A stretch of DNA of 64,000 nucleotides from the NCBI GenBank assembly GCA_031628995.1, contig JAVLUO010000001.1, forward strand, positions 186,001-250,000, given 5' to 3'. Origin of the DNA: Bacillota bacterium LX-D. Its GTDB lineage: Bacteria; Bacillota; DUOV01; Zhaonellaceae. The position numbers and the translations under genes were made by a program. The stretch's first letter is position 1, and each line of letters opens with the position of its first letter. Shown one piece after another: positions 19,971 to 30,793 of the stretch. The notes beneath the pieces are model-generated. The model was not told the DNA's origin. It searched no databases and was given only the letters and a program-made list of their open reading frames with translations.

Positions 19971-21374
19971 CTAAAGAATGTATCTGCTTAAATCTTGATT
20001 TTTAACAATACTTTGTAAAGCTTTTTCCACGTATTTTGCATTAATCATTATTTTTCTTTGGCCAAGTTCAGGAGACTCATAAAATAAATCTTGAAGAAGT
20101 CTTTCCAAAATCGTATGCAAACGTCTAGCTCCAATATTTTCAGTTTGAGCATTAACATCGAAAGCAATTTCAGCTATTTTCGCAATGGCATCGGAAGTAA
20201 ATTCAATTTCCAATCCCTCTGTGGCTAACAAAGCAACATATTGTTTAATTAGAGAATTTTGGGGTTCTGTTAAAATTTGTTCAAAATTTTCTTTTGTCAG
20301 GCTCTCTAATTCTACCCGAATAGGAAATCTACCCTGAAGTTCAGGAATAAGATCTGAAGGTTTAGTAATATGAAATGCCCCTGCAGCAATAAATAAAATA
20401 TGATCAGTTTTAACTGGGCCATATTTGGTTACTACCGTAGAACCTTCAACAATAGGCAAAATATCCCTTTGGACGCCTCCCCTAGATACATCGGGCCCAT
20501 GATTACTTTCCTTTTCAGCTATTTTATCTATTTCATCCAAGAAAATAATGCCATCTTGTTCAGCACGGTAAATAGCTTGAGTTATTACCTCGTCCATATC
20601 AATTAATTTTTCGGCTTCTTCTTGAGTTAGACATTTTCTTGCCTCTGCCACAGAAACCTTTCTCTTTCTTTTTTTCTTAGGGAACATTCCTCCAAACATG
20701 TCCTGCAAATTAATTCCTATTTCTTCAATGCCAGATGAAGTAAAGGCCTCAAACATAGGAGGTTTCTGGTCTTCGATTTCTATTTCAATCAGTTCATTTT
20801 CAAGTTCCATCCGTCGTAATTTTTCTCGCAAAATAGCTTTTTGCTCACTAGCTTTTCTTTGAAATTCTTGTTCAGTAAACTGGTCTTCTGTTGCATTTTG
20901 ATTTGCAGTAGCCCCGAAAAAAATTTCGAAGGGATTCTTATTAGTATTTTCTTTCTTAGGAGAAGGAGCAAGTATTTCCAAAATCCTTTCTTCTGCCATA
21001 AGCTGAGCCCTTTCGTTAACAACAGCTGTTTTCTCTTGTCGAACCATCCTTATTGATGTTTCTACCAAATCACGTACTATAGACGCAACATCTCTACCTA
21101 CATAGCCAACTTCCGTAAATTTAGTGGCCTCTACCTTTATAAAAGGTGCCTTTACTAATTTGGCCAAACGCCTTGCAATTTCGGTTTTACCAACCCCTGT
21201 TGGACCAATCATAATAATATTTTTGGGCAAAATCTCATCTTGAAGATCTATAGGTAATTTTTTACGACGATAACGATTACGCAGAGCTATAGCAACACTT
21301 TTTTTAGCTTCAGTCTGACCAACTATATAACGGTCTAACTCTTGAACAATCTGATGCGGTGTTAAATCTCCCAT
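19971..21374 (-). CDS. hslU: ATP-dependent protease ATPase subunit HslU (ClpY)
   Basis: AAA+ unfoldase of the HslUV protease. The 467-residue protein contains Walker [10 protein letters not shown] (about 54-62), the pore-region GYVGRD, an I-domain insertion (about 110-240), Walker [13 protein letters not shown] and the sensor and C-terminal region ending DLSRYIL, which in HslU docks into HslV. It follows hslV by 15 bases, making an obvious functional pair. Confidence 0.98.
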   Translation of the reverse strand: MGDLTPHQIVQELDRYIVGQTEAKKSVAIALRNRYRRKKLPIDLQDEILPKNIIMIGPTGVGKTEIARRLAKLVKAPFIKVEATKFTEVGYVGRDVASIVRDLVETSIRMVRQEKTAVVNERAQLMAEERILEILAPSPKKENTNKNPFEIFFGATANQNATEDQFTEQEFQRKASEQKAILREKLRRMELENELIEIEIEDQKPPMFEAFTSSGIEEIGINLQDMFGGMFPKKKRKRKVSVAEARKCLTQEEAEKLIDMDEVITQAIYRAEQDGIIFLDEIDKIAEKESNHGPDVSRGGVQRDILPIVEGSTVVTKYGPVKTDHILFIAAGAFHITKPSDLIPELQGRFPIRVELESLTKENFEQILTEPQNSLIKQYVALLATEGLEIEFTSDAIAKIAEIAFDVNAQTENIGARRLHTILERLLQDLFYESPELGQRKIMINAKYVEKALQSIVKNQDLSRYIL

Positions 21375-21389
21375 AGTTGCTATCTCCTC

Positions 21390-21920
21390 CTATATTTCTT
21401 CTACAGTAATATTATTGTTTGTATAAACACAAATAGAAGACGCTATTAATAAAGCCTCTCGTACAATTTCAGATGCAGTTAAAGATGTGTGTTTTGCAAG
21501 AGCTCTGGCAGCAGCTAAAGCATATGATCCCCCAGAGCCTATGGCTGCGATCCCATCGTCAGGTTCAATAATTTCACCACTACCTGAAATTATCAAAATA
21601 GTATCAGAATTTGCAACAATAAGCAGCGCTTCTAGTTTTCGCAAAACCCGATCTGATCTCCAATCCTTTGCCAATTCCACGGCAGCTCTCTGTATATTTC
21701 CACGATATTCTTCCAGCTTACCTTCAAATTTTTCAAATAGGGTAATAGCATCTGCCACGGAACCAGCAAAACCAGCAATAACCTTTCCTCCATACAATCG
21801 TCGTACTTTTTTAGCTTGGTGTTTCATAATTGTAGTATTTCCAAAGGTTACTTGCCCGTCACCAGCAATTGCTACTCGATTATTATTTTTAACCGCTACA
21901 ATAGTAGTAGCATGAAACAT
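21390..21920 (-). CDS. hslV: ATP-dependent protease peptidase subunit HslV (ClpQ)
   Basis: Proteasome-like threonine or serine peptidase that forms the core of HslUV. The 176-residue protein begins [10 protein letters not shown], so the catalytic Thr (residue 5) would need removal of four residues. Further on are [21 protein letters not shown] and [19 protein letters not shown]. In B. subtilis the related ClpQ uses an N-terminal Ser. Which residue is nucleophilic here is an inference from the ATT alignment. Pairs with hslU. Confidence 0.97.
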   Translation of the reverse strand: MFHATTIVAVKNNNRVAIAGDGQVTFGNTTIMKHQAKKVRRLYGGKVIAGFAGSVADAITLFEKFEGKLEEYRGNIQRAAVELAKDWRSDRVLRKLEALLIVANSDTILIISGSGEIIEPDDGIAAIGSGGSYALAAARALAKHTSLTASEIVREALLIASSICVYTNNNITVEEI

Positions 21921-21936
21921 TAAGATTTCTCTCCTT

Positions 21937-22851
21937 TTAAGCCCGAGGATGGGTTTTTTGATACACTTCCCTTAATCTTGCTTTAGTAACATGAGTATAA
22001 ATTTGAGTAGTGGACATGCTTACGTGTCCTAATAGCTCCTGGACAACCCTTAAATCAGCTCCTCTTTCCAACATGTGTGTTGCAAAACTATGGCGCAAAG
22101 AGTGAGGTGAAAGTTTACCCTTTTGGGCTAATTTATTAATATACTTATCAACTATTAAGCGAACTCCTCTAACGCTTATTCTATTACCCTTGTAATTTAG
22201 AAACAATGCATTTTCATTCTTACTACCGGACAATTGGGGCCTGGCTTCCGACAAATACCTTTGCAAAGCTACAACTGCACAGCTGCCAATTGGAACTATC
22301 CTTTCCTTTGAGCCTTTTCCCCATACCAGCAAGCACTCTAATGTAAAATCCAAACTTTCTAAATTTAATCCCACTAATTCACTAATTCTAATGCCCGAGG
22401 CATAAAAAACCTCTAAAATTGCTTTATCCCTTTGTCCAAGCAAGGTTTCAACGTCCGGGGCATTAAGTAATTCTTCCATTTGGTATTCATATAAAAATCC
22501 TGGTAAAATCCGGTCCTTTTTGGGTCCCCTAATAAAATATAATGGGTTATTACTTATCGAGTTTTCTCTGTTTAAATAACGGTAAAATGATCTTAAAGCG
22601 GCCAGTTTTCTAGCCATTGTTGTTTTTTTAAAACCCATTTTATAAAGATACGCTAAATAATTGCGAATATGGTTATGAGTTATTTTGCTTAGATCAATTT
22701 TGCTTAATTGATCTAAGCTACTTTCCTGAAGAAAATGGTGAAATTGCGCTAAATCATGAGAGTACGCCGTTAAAGTATGTGTTGCCACATTCTTTTCAAT
22801 TTTTAAATAATTTAAAAATGCATCCACTAAGCTGTCAAAAGAATAATACAT
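21937..22851 (-). CDS. xerC: Tyrosine recombinase XerC (CodV-like)
   Basis: Site-specific recombinase expected to resolve chromosome dimers at dif. Catalytic residues are visible: Arg in [12 protein letters not shown], His and Arg in [12 protein letters not shown], His in [11 protein letters not shown] and Tyr in IYTHV. There is an N-terminal SAM-like DNA-binding domain (about 1-95). I place the start at the ATG at 22851, which has GGTGA upstream and gives 304 residues. An ATG 13 codons earlier has no ribosome-binding site. Heads the xerC-hslV-hslU-codY cluster. No dif site was recognised. Confidence 0.95.
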   Translation of the reverse strand: MYYSFDSLVDAFLNYLKIEKNVATHTLTAYSHDLAQFHHFLQESSLDQLSKIDLSKITHNHIRNYLAYLYKMGFKKTTMARKLAALRSFYRYLNRENSISNNPLYFIRGPKKDRILPGFLYEYQMEELLNAPDVETLLGQRDKAILEVFYASGIRISELVGLNLESLDFTLECLLVWGKGSKERIVPIGSCAVVALQRYLSEARPQLSGSKNENALFLNYKGNRISVRGVRLIVDKYINKLAQKGKLSPHSLRHSFATHMLERGADLRVVQELLGHVSMSTTQIYTHVTKARLREVYQKTHPRA

Positions 22852-22958
22852 ATTAATCACCGATACATCAATTTGCACTAATGTTAACATATTAAAAATT
22901 TGCTTACAAGAATTATCTAATATATTTTTGCAATTTTCAAGAAACTTCTGCTTTACTG

Positions 22959-24281
22959 TTATATTTTTATATAATGATTGGAATTAATAAAATCCTTTAA
23001 TTTCTGAAGAGCCCTCTCTGCTATCACTTTATTTTTCTGTTTTTTATCTCTAATTTTAACTCCCAAAGGGGGAATCAAACCGAAGGTAATATTCATAGGT
23101 TGAAATTTTACACTTTCAGCTGTGGTAATATAGTGGCACAAAGCACCATGAGCTGTTTCGGTAGGAAAAACAAGAGGTTCTTCTTCTTTTACGAATCGCG
23201 CAGCATTGATACCAGCTATCAGTCCATTTGAAGCACTTTCTACATACCCTTCAACGCCTGTAATTTGTCCGGCGAAGAATATTCTGGGGTTATTTTTTAA
23301 CTGCATTGTTGGTAAAAGTAAATTAGGACTAGAAAGATAAGTATTTTTATGCATGACCCCATATCGCACAATTTCAGCGTTTTCTAAGCCTGGTATATAT
23401 TTTAACAACTTTTTCTGTTCTCCCCATTTAAGGCTTGTTTGAAAGCCTACAATATTAAAAAGAGTACCTTCCCTATTATCTTTTCTTAACTGTACAACTG
23501 CATAAGGTTTTTGGTTTGTGCGGGGGTCATAAATACCTACAGGCTTCATAGGACCAAATAAAAGTGTTTTCGGGCCTCGGCTAGCCATAGCTTCTATAGG
23601 CATACACCCTTCAAAATATGTCTTCTTTTCAAACTCTTTTACATTTGCCCGTTCTGCAGAAATTAAAAAACTATAAAACTCTTTATATTGTTCCTCTGTC
23701 ATAGGACAGTTAAGATAATCGTCGGTGCCCTTTCCATATCTTGAACCCCAAAAAGCAACGTCCATATTAATGCTTTCACCTGTTACAATAGGGGCAGCTG
23801 CATCAAAAAAATTAAAATACTCGCTTCCTGTCATTTTTTTTATGGACTGGGATAAAGGTTCACTGGTTAAGGGACCTGTAGCTATAATAGTAACCTGATT
23901 TTCTGGAATGTCTTGTATTTCCTCATGAATTATTTCTATTAAAGGATGTGCCAAAATATTCTCCGTTACATTCTGGCTGAATAATTCCCTATCTACTGCT
24001 AAAGCACCGCCGGCAGGAACTGCGTTTTGATCTGCACATTCCATAATTAGAGACTTCAATACCCGCATCTCTTCTTTTAACAATCCCACAGCATTTTCAA
24101 TATTACCTGCTCGAAAAGAATTACTACAAACCAGTTCTGCTAATTTTCCTGTGTGGTGAGCGGGAGTCATTTTACCTGGCCGCATTTCGAATAAATTTAC
24201 TTTAATTCCTTGTTTTGCAACTTGCCAGGCGGCTTCAGCACCTGCTAAACCACCTCCAACGATATTAATTTCTTGAACCAT
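22959..24281 (-). CDS. trmFO: tRNA:m5U-54 methyltransferase TrmFO (folate/FAD-dependent)
   Basis: Methylates U54 of tRNAs using methylenetetrahydrofolate and FADH2. The 440-residue protein starts with the FAD-binding [13 protein letters not shown], and shows [23 protein letters not shown], the conserved cysteine-bearing [15 protein letters not shown] and [23 protein letters not shown] motifs and [19 protein letters not shown]. The organism therefore uses the folate-dependent route, which gives a local connection to the folate-type riboswitch at 37.2 kb. Placed between topA and xerC as in B. subtilis (gid). Confidence 0.97.
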   Translation of the reverse strand: MVQEINIVGGGLAGAEAAWQVAKQGIKVNLFEMRPGKMTPAHHTGKLAELVCSNSFRAGNIENAVGLLKEEMRVLKSLIMECADQNAVPAGGALAVDRELFSQNVTENILAHPLIEIIHEEIQDIPENQVTIIATGPLTSEPLSQSIKKMTGSEYFNFFDAAAPIVTGESINMDVAFWGSRYGKGTDDYLNCPMTEEQYKEFYSFLISAERANVKEFEKKTYFEGCMPIEAMASRGPKTLLFGPMKPVGIYDPRTNQKPYAVVQLRKDNREGTLFNIVGFQTSLKWGEQKKLLKYIPGLENAEIVRYGVMHKNTYLSSPNLLLPTMQLKNNPRIFFAGQITGVEGYVESASNGLIAGINAARFVKEEEPLVFPTETAHGALCHYITTAESVKFQPMNITFGLIPPLGVKIRDKKQKNKVIAERALQKLKDFINSNHYIKI

Positions 24282-24324
24282 TATAACAACTCCTCGTCTT
24301 ATTTTTCCAAATTCTTAAAACAAA

Positions 24325-26412
24325 TCAATCATTATCTTTGCTAACTGTTTTTTCATAACCGCAACCCTCTTGATTACATACTAAACGGGTTCCTTTTTTT
24401 GAGCTTTTCTCATATAAGATATTATGGCATTCAGGGCAAATTTCGTTAGTAGGCTTATCCCAGGATACATATTGACATTCGGGATAATTACTGCAACCAA
24501 AAAATTTTCTTCCCTTTTTGGTTCTGCGCATAACTAGTTTCCCGTCACATTTTGGACATTTTACTCCGATTTCTTCTAAAAGGGGCTTAGTATTTCGGCA
24601 CTCTGGAAATCCAGGGCAAGCTAAAAATTTACCATACCGTCCCATTTTAACAACCATATTTCGTCCGCATTTTTCGCACAATTCATCTGAAATTTCATCT
24701 GCTATTTCAATTTCACCAATTTCCTTTTCAGCTTCACTTAGTTCTCGAGCAAAGGGTTCATAAAAATTTTGAACTACTGATTTCCAATTTAACTTTCCTT
24801 CCTCTACTTCATCTAAGTTATCTTCCATATTAGCAGTAAATTCCACATCAATAATATCAGGAAAATATTGTTTTAAAAGTTCTATTACAATAAAGCCTAA
24901 CTCAGTAGGTACAAACTGTTTCTGCTCACGAATAACATACCCTCGATGTAAAATAGTTTCAATAATTGGTGCATAAGTACTAGGTCTGCCAATACCGAGC
25001 TCCTCAAGTGTTTTAACTAAAGTCGCTTCCGAATATCTCGGAGGTGGTTGAGTGAAATGCTGTTTCGGAGAAAGTTTTTGTACATAAAGTTGCTCACCTT
25101 CTTCCAATTTAGGTAGGTTTCCTTCCTCTTCGTTATCTTCCTTACATTCGGTATAAACTTGCATAAACCCAAGAAATTTTATGGTGGTTCCATTGGCCCT
25201 AAATAAATAATTATCAGCTTTAATATCAACAGTAGTTGTATCCAATACTGCAGAACTCATTTGGCTGGCAATAAAGCGAGCCCAGATTAATCTATATAGT
25301 TTTAATTGATCTTTAGTCAGTACTTCTTCTAAATTTTCAGGCAATCTCAGAACTGAAGTAGGTCTAATCGCTTCATGAGCATTTTGGGCTTGTTTTTTAG
25401 TATTGTATACTCTGGGAACCTCTGGAGCATATTCTGAGCCATATTTTTCGACAATATAGCTTTTAGCCTCCTCTTGGGCAATTGTTGCGATTCTGGTGGA
25501 ATCAGTCCTAATATATGTTATTAAGCCAACAGTTCCTTCCTTTTTACCTAAATCAATACCTTCGTATAGTTGTTGCGCTAACATCATTGTCTTTCGAGCC
25601 GTAAAATTAAGCTTGCGATAGGCTTCCTGCTGCAAACTGCTAGTTGTGAAGGGCGGTGAGGGATTGCGCTTCTTTTCTTTCTTTCTAATCTCTTTAACAA
25701 TAAATTCCGAACTTTTTAATTCACTTAAAATTCCATCCATTTCTGCTTGGGAAGAAATTTTTATTAGCTTATTTTCTTTTTTATATAATTTAGCCTCAAC
25801 TTTGCCCTTTTGCTCAGTTTTTAACAAAGCTGTCAAGCTCCAATATTCTTCGGGAACAAACTGATTGATTTCTGATTCTCTATTGCAAATCAACCACACA
25901 GCCACTGACTGTACTCTTCCTGCGCTTAATCCTTTACGAACTTTTTTCCAGAGCAATGGGCTTAGTCCGTAGCCAACTAAACGGTCTAAAATTCTTCTTG
26001 CCTGCTGAGCATTAACGCGATCGTAATCGATCTTTCTAGGAACCTGGACAGCTTTTTGAATCGCGCCTTTTGTAATTTCGTTGAACTCTATTCTACATTT
26101 TTGACCGTTATCTATATTTAAAATCTGCTGCAAATGCCAAGCTATTGCCTCACCTTCTCTATCCGGGTCAGGTGCAAGCAAAACTGCGTCGCTTTTTTTA
26201 GCAGCAGCTTTTAATTCCTTAATAATATCTCCTTTACCGCGAATTGTAATATATTTTGGTTCAAAACCTTGTTCTATGTTAACGCCCATTTGGCTTTTTG
26301 GTAAATCCCGTATATGACCCATGGATGATTTCACAACATATTTATTACCTAAAAAGCGGCCAATTGTCTTGGCCTTGGCAGGCGACTCAACAATAACTAG
26401 TACTTTTGGCAA
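24325..26412 (-). CDS. topA: DNA topoisomerase I
   Basis: Type IA topoisomerase that relaxes negative supercoils. The 695-residue protein has the TOPRIM domain (VLVIVESPAKAKTIGRFLG, DPDREGEAIAWHL), the toroid with the active-site Tyr in GLITYIRTDSTR, the HEAIRPT motif and three C-terminal zinc ribbons (CEKCGRN..., CPKCDGK..., CPECHNI...). Length and domain order are normal. It lies 27 bases after dprA. Confidence 0.98.
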   Translation of the reverse strand: MPKVLVIVESPAKAKTIGRFLGNKYVVKSSMGHIRDLPKSQMGVNIEQGFEPKYITIRGKGDIIKELKAAAKKSDAVLLAPDPDREGEAIAWHLQQILNIDNGQKCRIEFNEITKGAIQKAVQVPRKIDYDRVNAQQARRILDRLVGYGLSPLLWKKVRKGLSAGRVQSVAVWLICNRESEINQFVPEEYWSLTALLKTEQKGKVEAKLYKKENKLIKISSQAEMDGILSELKSSEFIVKEIRKKEKKRNPSPPFTTSSLQQEAYRKLNFTARKTMMLAQQLYEGIDLGKKEGTVGLITYIRTDSTRIATIAQEEAKSYIVEKYGSEYAPEVPRVYNTKKQAQNAHEAIRPTSVLRLPENLEEVLTKDQLKLYRLIWARFIASQMSSAVLDTTTVDIKADNYLFRANGTTIKFLGFMQVYTECKEDNEEEGNLPKLEEGEQLYVQKLSPKQHFTQPPPRYSEATLVKTLEELGIGRPSTYAPIIETILHRGYVIREQKQFVPTELGFIVIELLKQYFPDIIDVEFTANMEDNLDEVEEGKLNWKSVVQNFYEPFARELSEAEKEIGEIEIADEISDELCEKCGRNMVVKMGRYGKFLACPGFPECRNTKPLLEEIGVKCPKCDGKLVMRRTKKGRKFFGCSNYPECQYVSWDKPTNEICPECHNILYEKSSKKGTRLVCNQEGCGYEKTVSKDND

Positions 26413-26438
26413 TTATCTCACTCCAACCAATCCCATAA

Positions 26439-27515
26439 TTAATTATTAATAATATACTTTTGACCAGGCAGTTGCCTGATTATACCCTTAATCTCTAAGA
26501 TAGACATAAAACTTAAAATTTCCTGAGGTTTAAAACCAGAAGCTAAAATTAGTTCATCAAGTCCAATAGGTTCTATAGATAGCAGCGACACCAGCTTTAT
26601 TTCACTTTGAGATAAATGTACATCCTCTTTCGTCAATGATTTAATGCACAGCCCATAATCTTCTAAAATATCCGCCGCTGATTCAACTAACTTTGCTCCT
26701 TGTTTTATTAAGTGGTTAGTACCTTTGCTATACTTACTCAAAGCGGAACCTGGAACTGCATAAACATCTTTCCCCTGTTCTAAGGCATAATCTGCAGTAA
26801 TTAAGGAGCCGCTTTTTTCGGCAGCTTCAACAACTACAACTCCTTGAGCTAAACCACTTATAATCCTATTTCTTCTAGGAAAGTTACGAGGTTCAGGTCT
26901 TACACCTAAGGGAAATTCTGAAATAACTGCACCCTTTTCTATTATTCTGCCCATTAATTTTTTATTTTCGGGAGGGTAAATTATGTCCAGACCGCACCCT
27001 AAAACTGCAATAGTAGCTGTTTCAGCACCTAAGGCCCCTAAATGAGCAAAAGTATCAATACCTCTAGCCATACCGCTAATAATACAAAAATGTTGGCTTC
27101 CTAAATCCCTAGCAATACCTTCGGTCATCTTTTGTCCATAAATAGTAGCCTTCCGCGAGCCAACAATAGCAATTGTATTATGTTTTAAATGTTCAAGGCT
27201 CCCTTTATAATACAATACTGGAGGGGCATCGTAAATATTACGTAATCTCACGGGATAAAGTTCGTCTAATAATGTTACCATTCTAACTTCATTATTCTCT
27301 AATCTTTTTATTTCGAATTCTAGGTCAATTTTCTTGCGCCAAGTCAAAAATGCATTCAGGATATTCTGTTTACCCTGCAATGCTTCCAACAACTGTTTTG
27401 AGTCTGCTTCCCAAGCCAACTTGGCTTCGCCAAAATACTCAATTAAACTCTTAAATCTAATAGGCCCTATGCCTGGTATTAAATTTAACGCATGCCAATA
27501 AATATTTTCTACCAT
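26439..27515 (-). CDS. dprA: DNA processing protein DprA (Smf)
   Basis: Loads RecA onto incoming single-stranded DNA during natural transformation. The 358-residue protein has an N-terminal SAM/HhH-like region (PGIGPIRFKSLIEYFG), the Rossmann-like core with AIVGSRKATIYGQKM, SGMARGIDTFAHLGAL, GCGLDIIYPPENK and FPRRNRIISGLAQGVVVVEA, and a C-terminal winged-helix domain (about 290-358). It is divergent from comM across a 173-base gap. Both genes are linked to transformation in other bacteria. Confidence 0.97.
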   Translation of the reverse strand: MVENIYWHALNLIPGIGPIRFKSLIEYFGEAKLAWEADSKQLLEALQGKQNILNAFLTWRKKIDLEFEIKRLENNEVRMVTLLDELYPVRLRNIYDAPPVLYYKGSLEHLKHNTIAIVGSRKATIYGQKMTEGIARDLGSQHFCIISGMARGIDTFAHLGALGAETATIAVLGCGLDIIYPPENKKLMGRIIEKGAVISEFPLGVRPEPRNFPRRNRIISGLAQGVVVVEAAEKSGSLITADYALEQGKDVYAVPGSALSKYSKGTNHLIKQGAKLVESAADILEDYGLCIKSLTKEDVHLSQSEIKLVSLLSIEPIGLDELILASGFKPQEILSFMSILEIKGIIRQLPGQKYIINN

Positions 27516-27688
27516 TTTTCTAATTCTCCAACTTATTTTTTCACTATTTTTCTAGGAAAAGCCTATATTCTCCTGCCTTAAATATTTAATTTATTTTTTA
27601 ACCATTTATTTATAATTGGCAGGATTAGTAAAAAAAAATTCGAAATAATATAGGATAAATAATTAAGACATAAAAAGGAGAATTCTTA

Positions 27689-29233
27689 ATGCTTGCTATT
27701 ATTAATTCTTTAGCATTAAGAGGTATAGATGCTAATTTAATTAAAGTTGAAGTGGATGTGTCCTCAGGGTTGCCAGGTTTTAATATTGTAGGTTTGCCAG
27801 ATACCTCTGTACGTGAAGCTAGTGAAAGAGTAAGAGCTGCAGTAAAAAATACGGGCTTTGAATTTCCGGCTAAAAGAATTACCATCAATTTAGCTCCTGC
27901 AGATTTAAAAAAAGAAGGCTCCGGACTTGACTTACCTATTGCAATTGGAATTTTAGCTGCTACGGGACAAATTGCAGGAGACATTATTCAAACCAGTTAT
28001 TTTATTGGAGAACTTTCTTTAGACGGCTCCTTAAGGTCTGTCCCTGGAGTTTTACCAATGGCTTGTGCCTTGTCCCAGCCTGATAACAGTAACAAATTTT
28101 TGATTGTACCTGAAGCAAACGGTTTTGAAGCAGCTTTAGCTGGAACTATCCCCGTACTATCGGTGAAAAACTTACAGCAAGTTGCAGGTATGATAACCGG
28201 CCAACTACCCTTAAATCCTCTGGCAGTTAGGGTCGAAGATTTTTTTCTTCAAAAGAATTCCGAGAGTTTGGATTTTTCTGAAGTATATGGGCAAAATGGC
28301 GTAAAAAGGGCCTTGGAAATTGCTGCAGCGGGAGGCCATAATGTCCTAATGATCGGTTCACCGGGATCAGGTAAAACAATGTTAGCTAAACGTATTGCTT
28401 CGATATTACCTAATTTAACTATAGATGAAGCATTATCTATTAGTAAAATATACAGCAGCAGCGGTTTACTAAATTCACAGGACCCTTTAATTAGTAAGCG
28501 TCCTTTTAGAGCGCCGCATCATACTGCCTCTACAGCGAGTTTAATCGGCGGTGGTAAATTTCCACGTCCCGGAGAAATAAGTTTAGCCCAGGAAGGCATT
28601 CTCTTCCTTGATGAACTGCCTGAATACCGAAAAGACGTTTTAGAAGCACTGCGCCAGCCTTTGGAAGATAGAATTGTGACTATTTCAAGAATATCAGGCA
28701 CTGTTTCCTACCCCGCCAGTTTTATGCTTGTTGCCGCCATGAACCCTTGCCCTTGTGGATATTATGGTGATAGCGAAAAAGAATGTGTCTGTACTCCATA
28801 TCAAATCCAAAAGTATAGAAATAAACTTTCTGGTCCTTTACTCGACCGGATAGATATTCAAATTGAAGTACCTCGTTTAAAGTATGAGGATCTAGAGAGT
28901 AATTTGCCAAGTGAGACTTCCCAGGAAATAAAACTGAGAGTTGAAAAGGCCAGAAGTATACAAAGGAAAAGGTTCAAAGAAACAGGCTTAAATTCCAACT
29001 CCCAAATGACTCATAAGTTAATTCCTGTTCATTGTGTTACAACAAAAAAGGCCAAGCTTCTTCTACATAAAGCCTTCCAGAAACTTGGCCTTAGCATGCG
29101 AGCCCATGATCGAATTTTAAAAATTGCACGAACTATTGCTGATTTAGCTGAAAAAGACATAATTAACGACGAACATTTGGCAGAGGCTATCCACTATAGA
29201 ATGCTAGATCGTCAAAAAAATATTTTCAGCTAG
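27689..29233 (+). CDS. comM: ComM/YifB-family Mg-chelatase-like AAA ATPase
   Basis: Hexameric helicase-like AAA+ protein. E. coli-type ComM promotes branch migration during natural transformation. The 514-residue protein has the N-terminal Lon-like domain (ALRGIDANLIKVEVDVSSGLPGFNIVGLPD), Walker A GSPGSGKTMLAKR, the RPFRAPHHTAS motif, Walker B GILFLDELPEY, a zinc-site CPCGYYGDSEKECVC and the C-terminal GPLLDRIDIQIEVP segment. An AAAAGGAG ribosome-binding site precedes the ATG. It is a single-gene transcript ending at the terminator at 29251-29299. Confidence 0.95.
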   Translation: MLAIINSLALRGIDANLIKVEVDVSSGLPGFNIVGLPDTSVREASERVRAAVKNTGFEFPAKRITINLAPADLKKEGSGLDLPIAIGILAATGQIAGDIIQTSYFIGELSLDGSLRSVPGVLPMACALSQPDNSNKFLIVPEANGFEAALAGTIPVLSVKNLQQVAGMITGQLPLNPLAVRVEDFFLQKNSESLDFSEVYGQNGVKRALEIAAAGGHNVLMIGSPGSGKTMLAKRIASILPNLTIDEALSISKIYSSSGLLNSQDPLISKRPFRAPHHTASTASLIGGGKFPRPGEISLAQEGILFLDELPEYRKDVLEALRQPLEDRIVTISRISGTVSYPASFMLVAAMNPCPCGYYGDSEKECVCTPYQIQKYRNKLSGPLLDRIDIQIEVPRLKYEDLESNLPSETSQEIKLRVEKARSIQRKRFKETGLNSNSQMTHKLIPVHCVTTKKAKLLLHKAFQKLGLSMRAHDRILKIARTIADLAEKDIINDEHLAEAIHYRMLDRQKNIFS

Positions 29234-29250
29234 TTTCTTTTATTTATTAA

Positions 29251-29299
29251 CCTTTTTTAGAACAATTAACGATTTATATTGTTCTAAAAAAGGTTTTTT
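29251..29299 (+). terminator. Strong terminator after comM
   Basis: A perfect 16-bp stem (29251-29266 with 29278-29293, 11-base loop) is followed by TTTTTTC. It separates comM from the spermidine operon. Confidence 0.93.
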
Positions 29300-29313
29300 C
29301 TTGTACGAACTAC

Positions 29314-29343
29314 TTGACAAGCGGTAAAAATGGTGTATATTAT
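29314..29343 (+). promoter_or_regulatory. Sigma-A promoter of the speDEBA operon
   Basis: Consensus TTGACA (29314-29319) with TATATT at 29336-29341 (16-base spacer) or TATTAT at 29338-29343 (18-base spacer). It lies about 100 bases upstream of speD, right after the comM terminator. This is the most consensus-like promoter seen in the window. Confidence 0.8.
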
Positions 29344-29361
29344 TCTTATTGCTTTTTAACT

Positions 29362-29386
29362 TTTAGTTTAGTATTTGTAAACTAAA
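29362..29386 (+). promoter_or_regulatory. Inverted repeat in the speD leader
   Basis: TTTAGTTTA (29362-29370) and TAAACTAAA (29378-29386) form a perfect 9-bp inverted repeat with a 7-base spacer. It falls roughly 15-40 bases downstream of the predicted transcription start. It could be an operator or a leader hairpin that tunes speD expression. No T-run follows, so it is not a terminator. Confidence 0.45.
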
Positions 29387-29444
29387 CCAATTAACCTCTT
29401 TCCTTATTATATTAATTTTCTCTGTAACTTAGGGGGGTATTGCG

Positions 29445-29870
29445 ATGAAAATAGAACAACTTGGCAGACATATTTTAGCAGAATTTTATAATTGCGATGA
29501 GCTAATTCTAAATGACCATGCTTTAATCGAAAAATATATGAAAGAAGCTGCTATTGAAGCAAACGCAACAATAGTTCAAAGCGTTTTTCATATGTTTAAC
29601 CCATGGGGAGTTAGCGGTGCAGTTATTATTCAGGAATCTCATCTCACAATCCATACTTGGCCTGAATATGGTTACGCTGCCGTGGACTTATTTACTTGCG
29701 GAGAAAGCGTAGATCCTTGGATTGCATTCGACTATTTAAGTAAAGCTCTCGCTGCTGAAAAAACTGAAACCTATGAAATTTCACGAGGCAACGTAGACAA
29801 AATCAATGCCCACGCTGGGAATAAATTTAAAAATATTACTTTTAAACCGCAGGCTTGCGAAGTTAAATAA
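29445..29870 (+). CDS. speD: S-adenosylmethionine decarboxylase proenzyme
   Basis: Makes decarboxylated SAM, the aminopropyl donor for spermidine. The 141-residue class 1B proenzyme should self-cleave at Glu64-Ser65 in [12 protein letters not shown] to form the pyruvoyl group. His70 and Cys85 keep the spacing of the known catalytic residues. A strong AGGGGGGTATTGCG ribosome-binding region precedes the ATG. First gene of speD-speE-speB-speA. Confidence 0.96.
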   Translation: MKIEQLGRHILAEFYNCDELILNDHALIEKYMKEAAIEANATIVQSVFHMFNPWGVSGAVIIQESHLTIHTWPEYGYAAVDLFTCGESVDPWIAFDYLSKALAAEKTETYEISRGNVDKINAHAGNKFKNITFKPQACEVK

Positions 29871-29938
29871 TATTCTGGAATGATTAATAACAGCATAGGA
29901 AATTCTAATTTAAAAACGGTAGCTAGGAGGTAAATATC

Positions 29939-30793
29939 TTGGAGCTTTGGTATACGGAAAATCACTCTTCTACTGTACGATTTTCAATGAAAGTTAAGCA
30001 ACAAATTTTTTCTCAGACAAGTCCTTTTCAAAAAATTGATATACTTGATACCTATGAATTTGGCAAAGTTCTGGTTATTGATGGGTTAGTGATGTTAACT
30101 GAAAAAGATGAGTTTGTCTATCACGAAATGATAGTCCATGTCCCCATGGCTGTTAACCCTGACATCAAAAAAGTACTTGTAATTGGCGGAGGAGACGGAG
30201 GAACTGTCAGGGAACTTACTAGATACCCATCAATTGAAAAAATTGATATGGTGGAAATTGATGAAATAGTCGTCCGTGCTTGTCAGGAACATTTGCCATC
30301 AACAGCAAGTAAATTGGAAGATCCAAGAGTTAATCTTTATTTTGAAGATGGGATTAAATTTGTTCAAGGTAAGGAAAGTATTTATGATTTAGTTATTGTA
30401 GATTCTACCGATCCCATTGGACCTGGCGAAGGACTTTTTACAAAGGAATTTTATCAAAATTGCTATAACATTTTAACAAAAGATGGAATCTTAGTTAATC
30501 AAAATGAAAGCCCCTTTTATAGCGATACAATTAAAGAAATGCAAAGAGCTACAAGCAAAAGAAAAGCTATTTTCCCTATTTGTGAGGTTTACCAAATGTC
30601 AATCCCAACCTACCCTTCCGGTCTATGGATGTTTGGATTTGCAGGAAAAACCAAACACCCCATCAAGGATCTGCAAACGGAAAAATGGTTGAAATTTAAA
30701 CTATTAACAAAGTATTATAACCCGGAGCTTCACGTAGGATCTTTTGCTCTGCCAAATTATGTTAGGGAACTATTGTCTAATGGTGAAAAATAA
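29939..30793 (+). CDS. speE: Spermidine synthase (polyamine aminopropyltransferase), TTG start
   Basis: Transfers the aminopropyl group from decarboxylated SAM to putrescine. The 284-residue protein shows the family signature VLVIGGGDGGTVRELTRYPSIEKIDMVEID, the catalytic-region IVDSTDPIGPGEGLFTKEFY and the N-terminal LWYTENH motif. The start is a TTG, supported by TAGGAGG placed 8 bases upstream and by homology beginning at MELWYTE. It overlaps the start of speB. Confidence 0.96.
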   Translation: MELWYTENHSSTVRFSMKVKQQIFSQTSPFQKIDILDTYEFGKVLVIDGLVMLTEKDEFVYHEMIVHVPMAVNPDIKKVLVIGGGDGGTVRELTRYPSIEKIDMVEIDEIVVRACQEHLPSTASKLEDPRVNLYFEDGIKFVQGKESIYDLVIVDSTDPIGPGEGLFTKEFYQNCYNILTKDGILVNQNESPFYSDTIKEMQRATSKRKAIFPICEVYQMSIPTYPSGLWMFGFAGKTKHPIKDLQTEKWLKFKLLTKYYNPELHVGSFALPNYVRELLSNGEK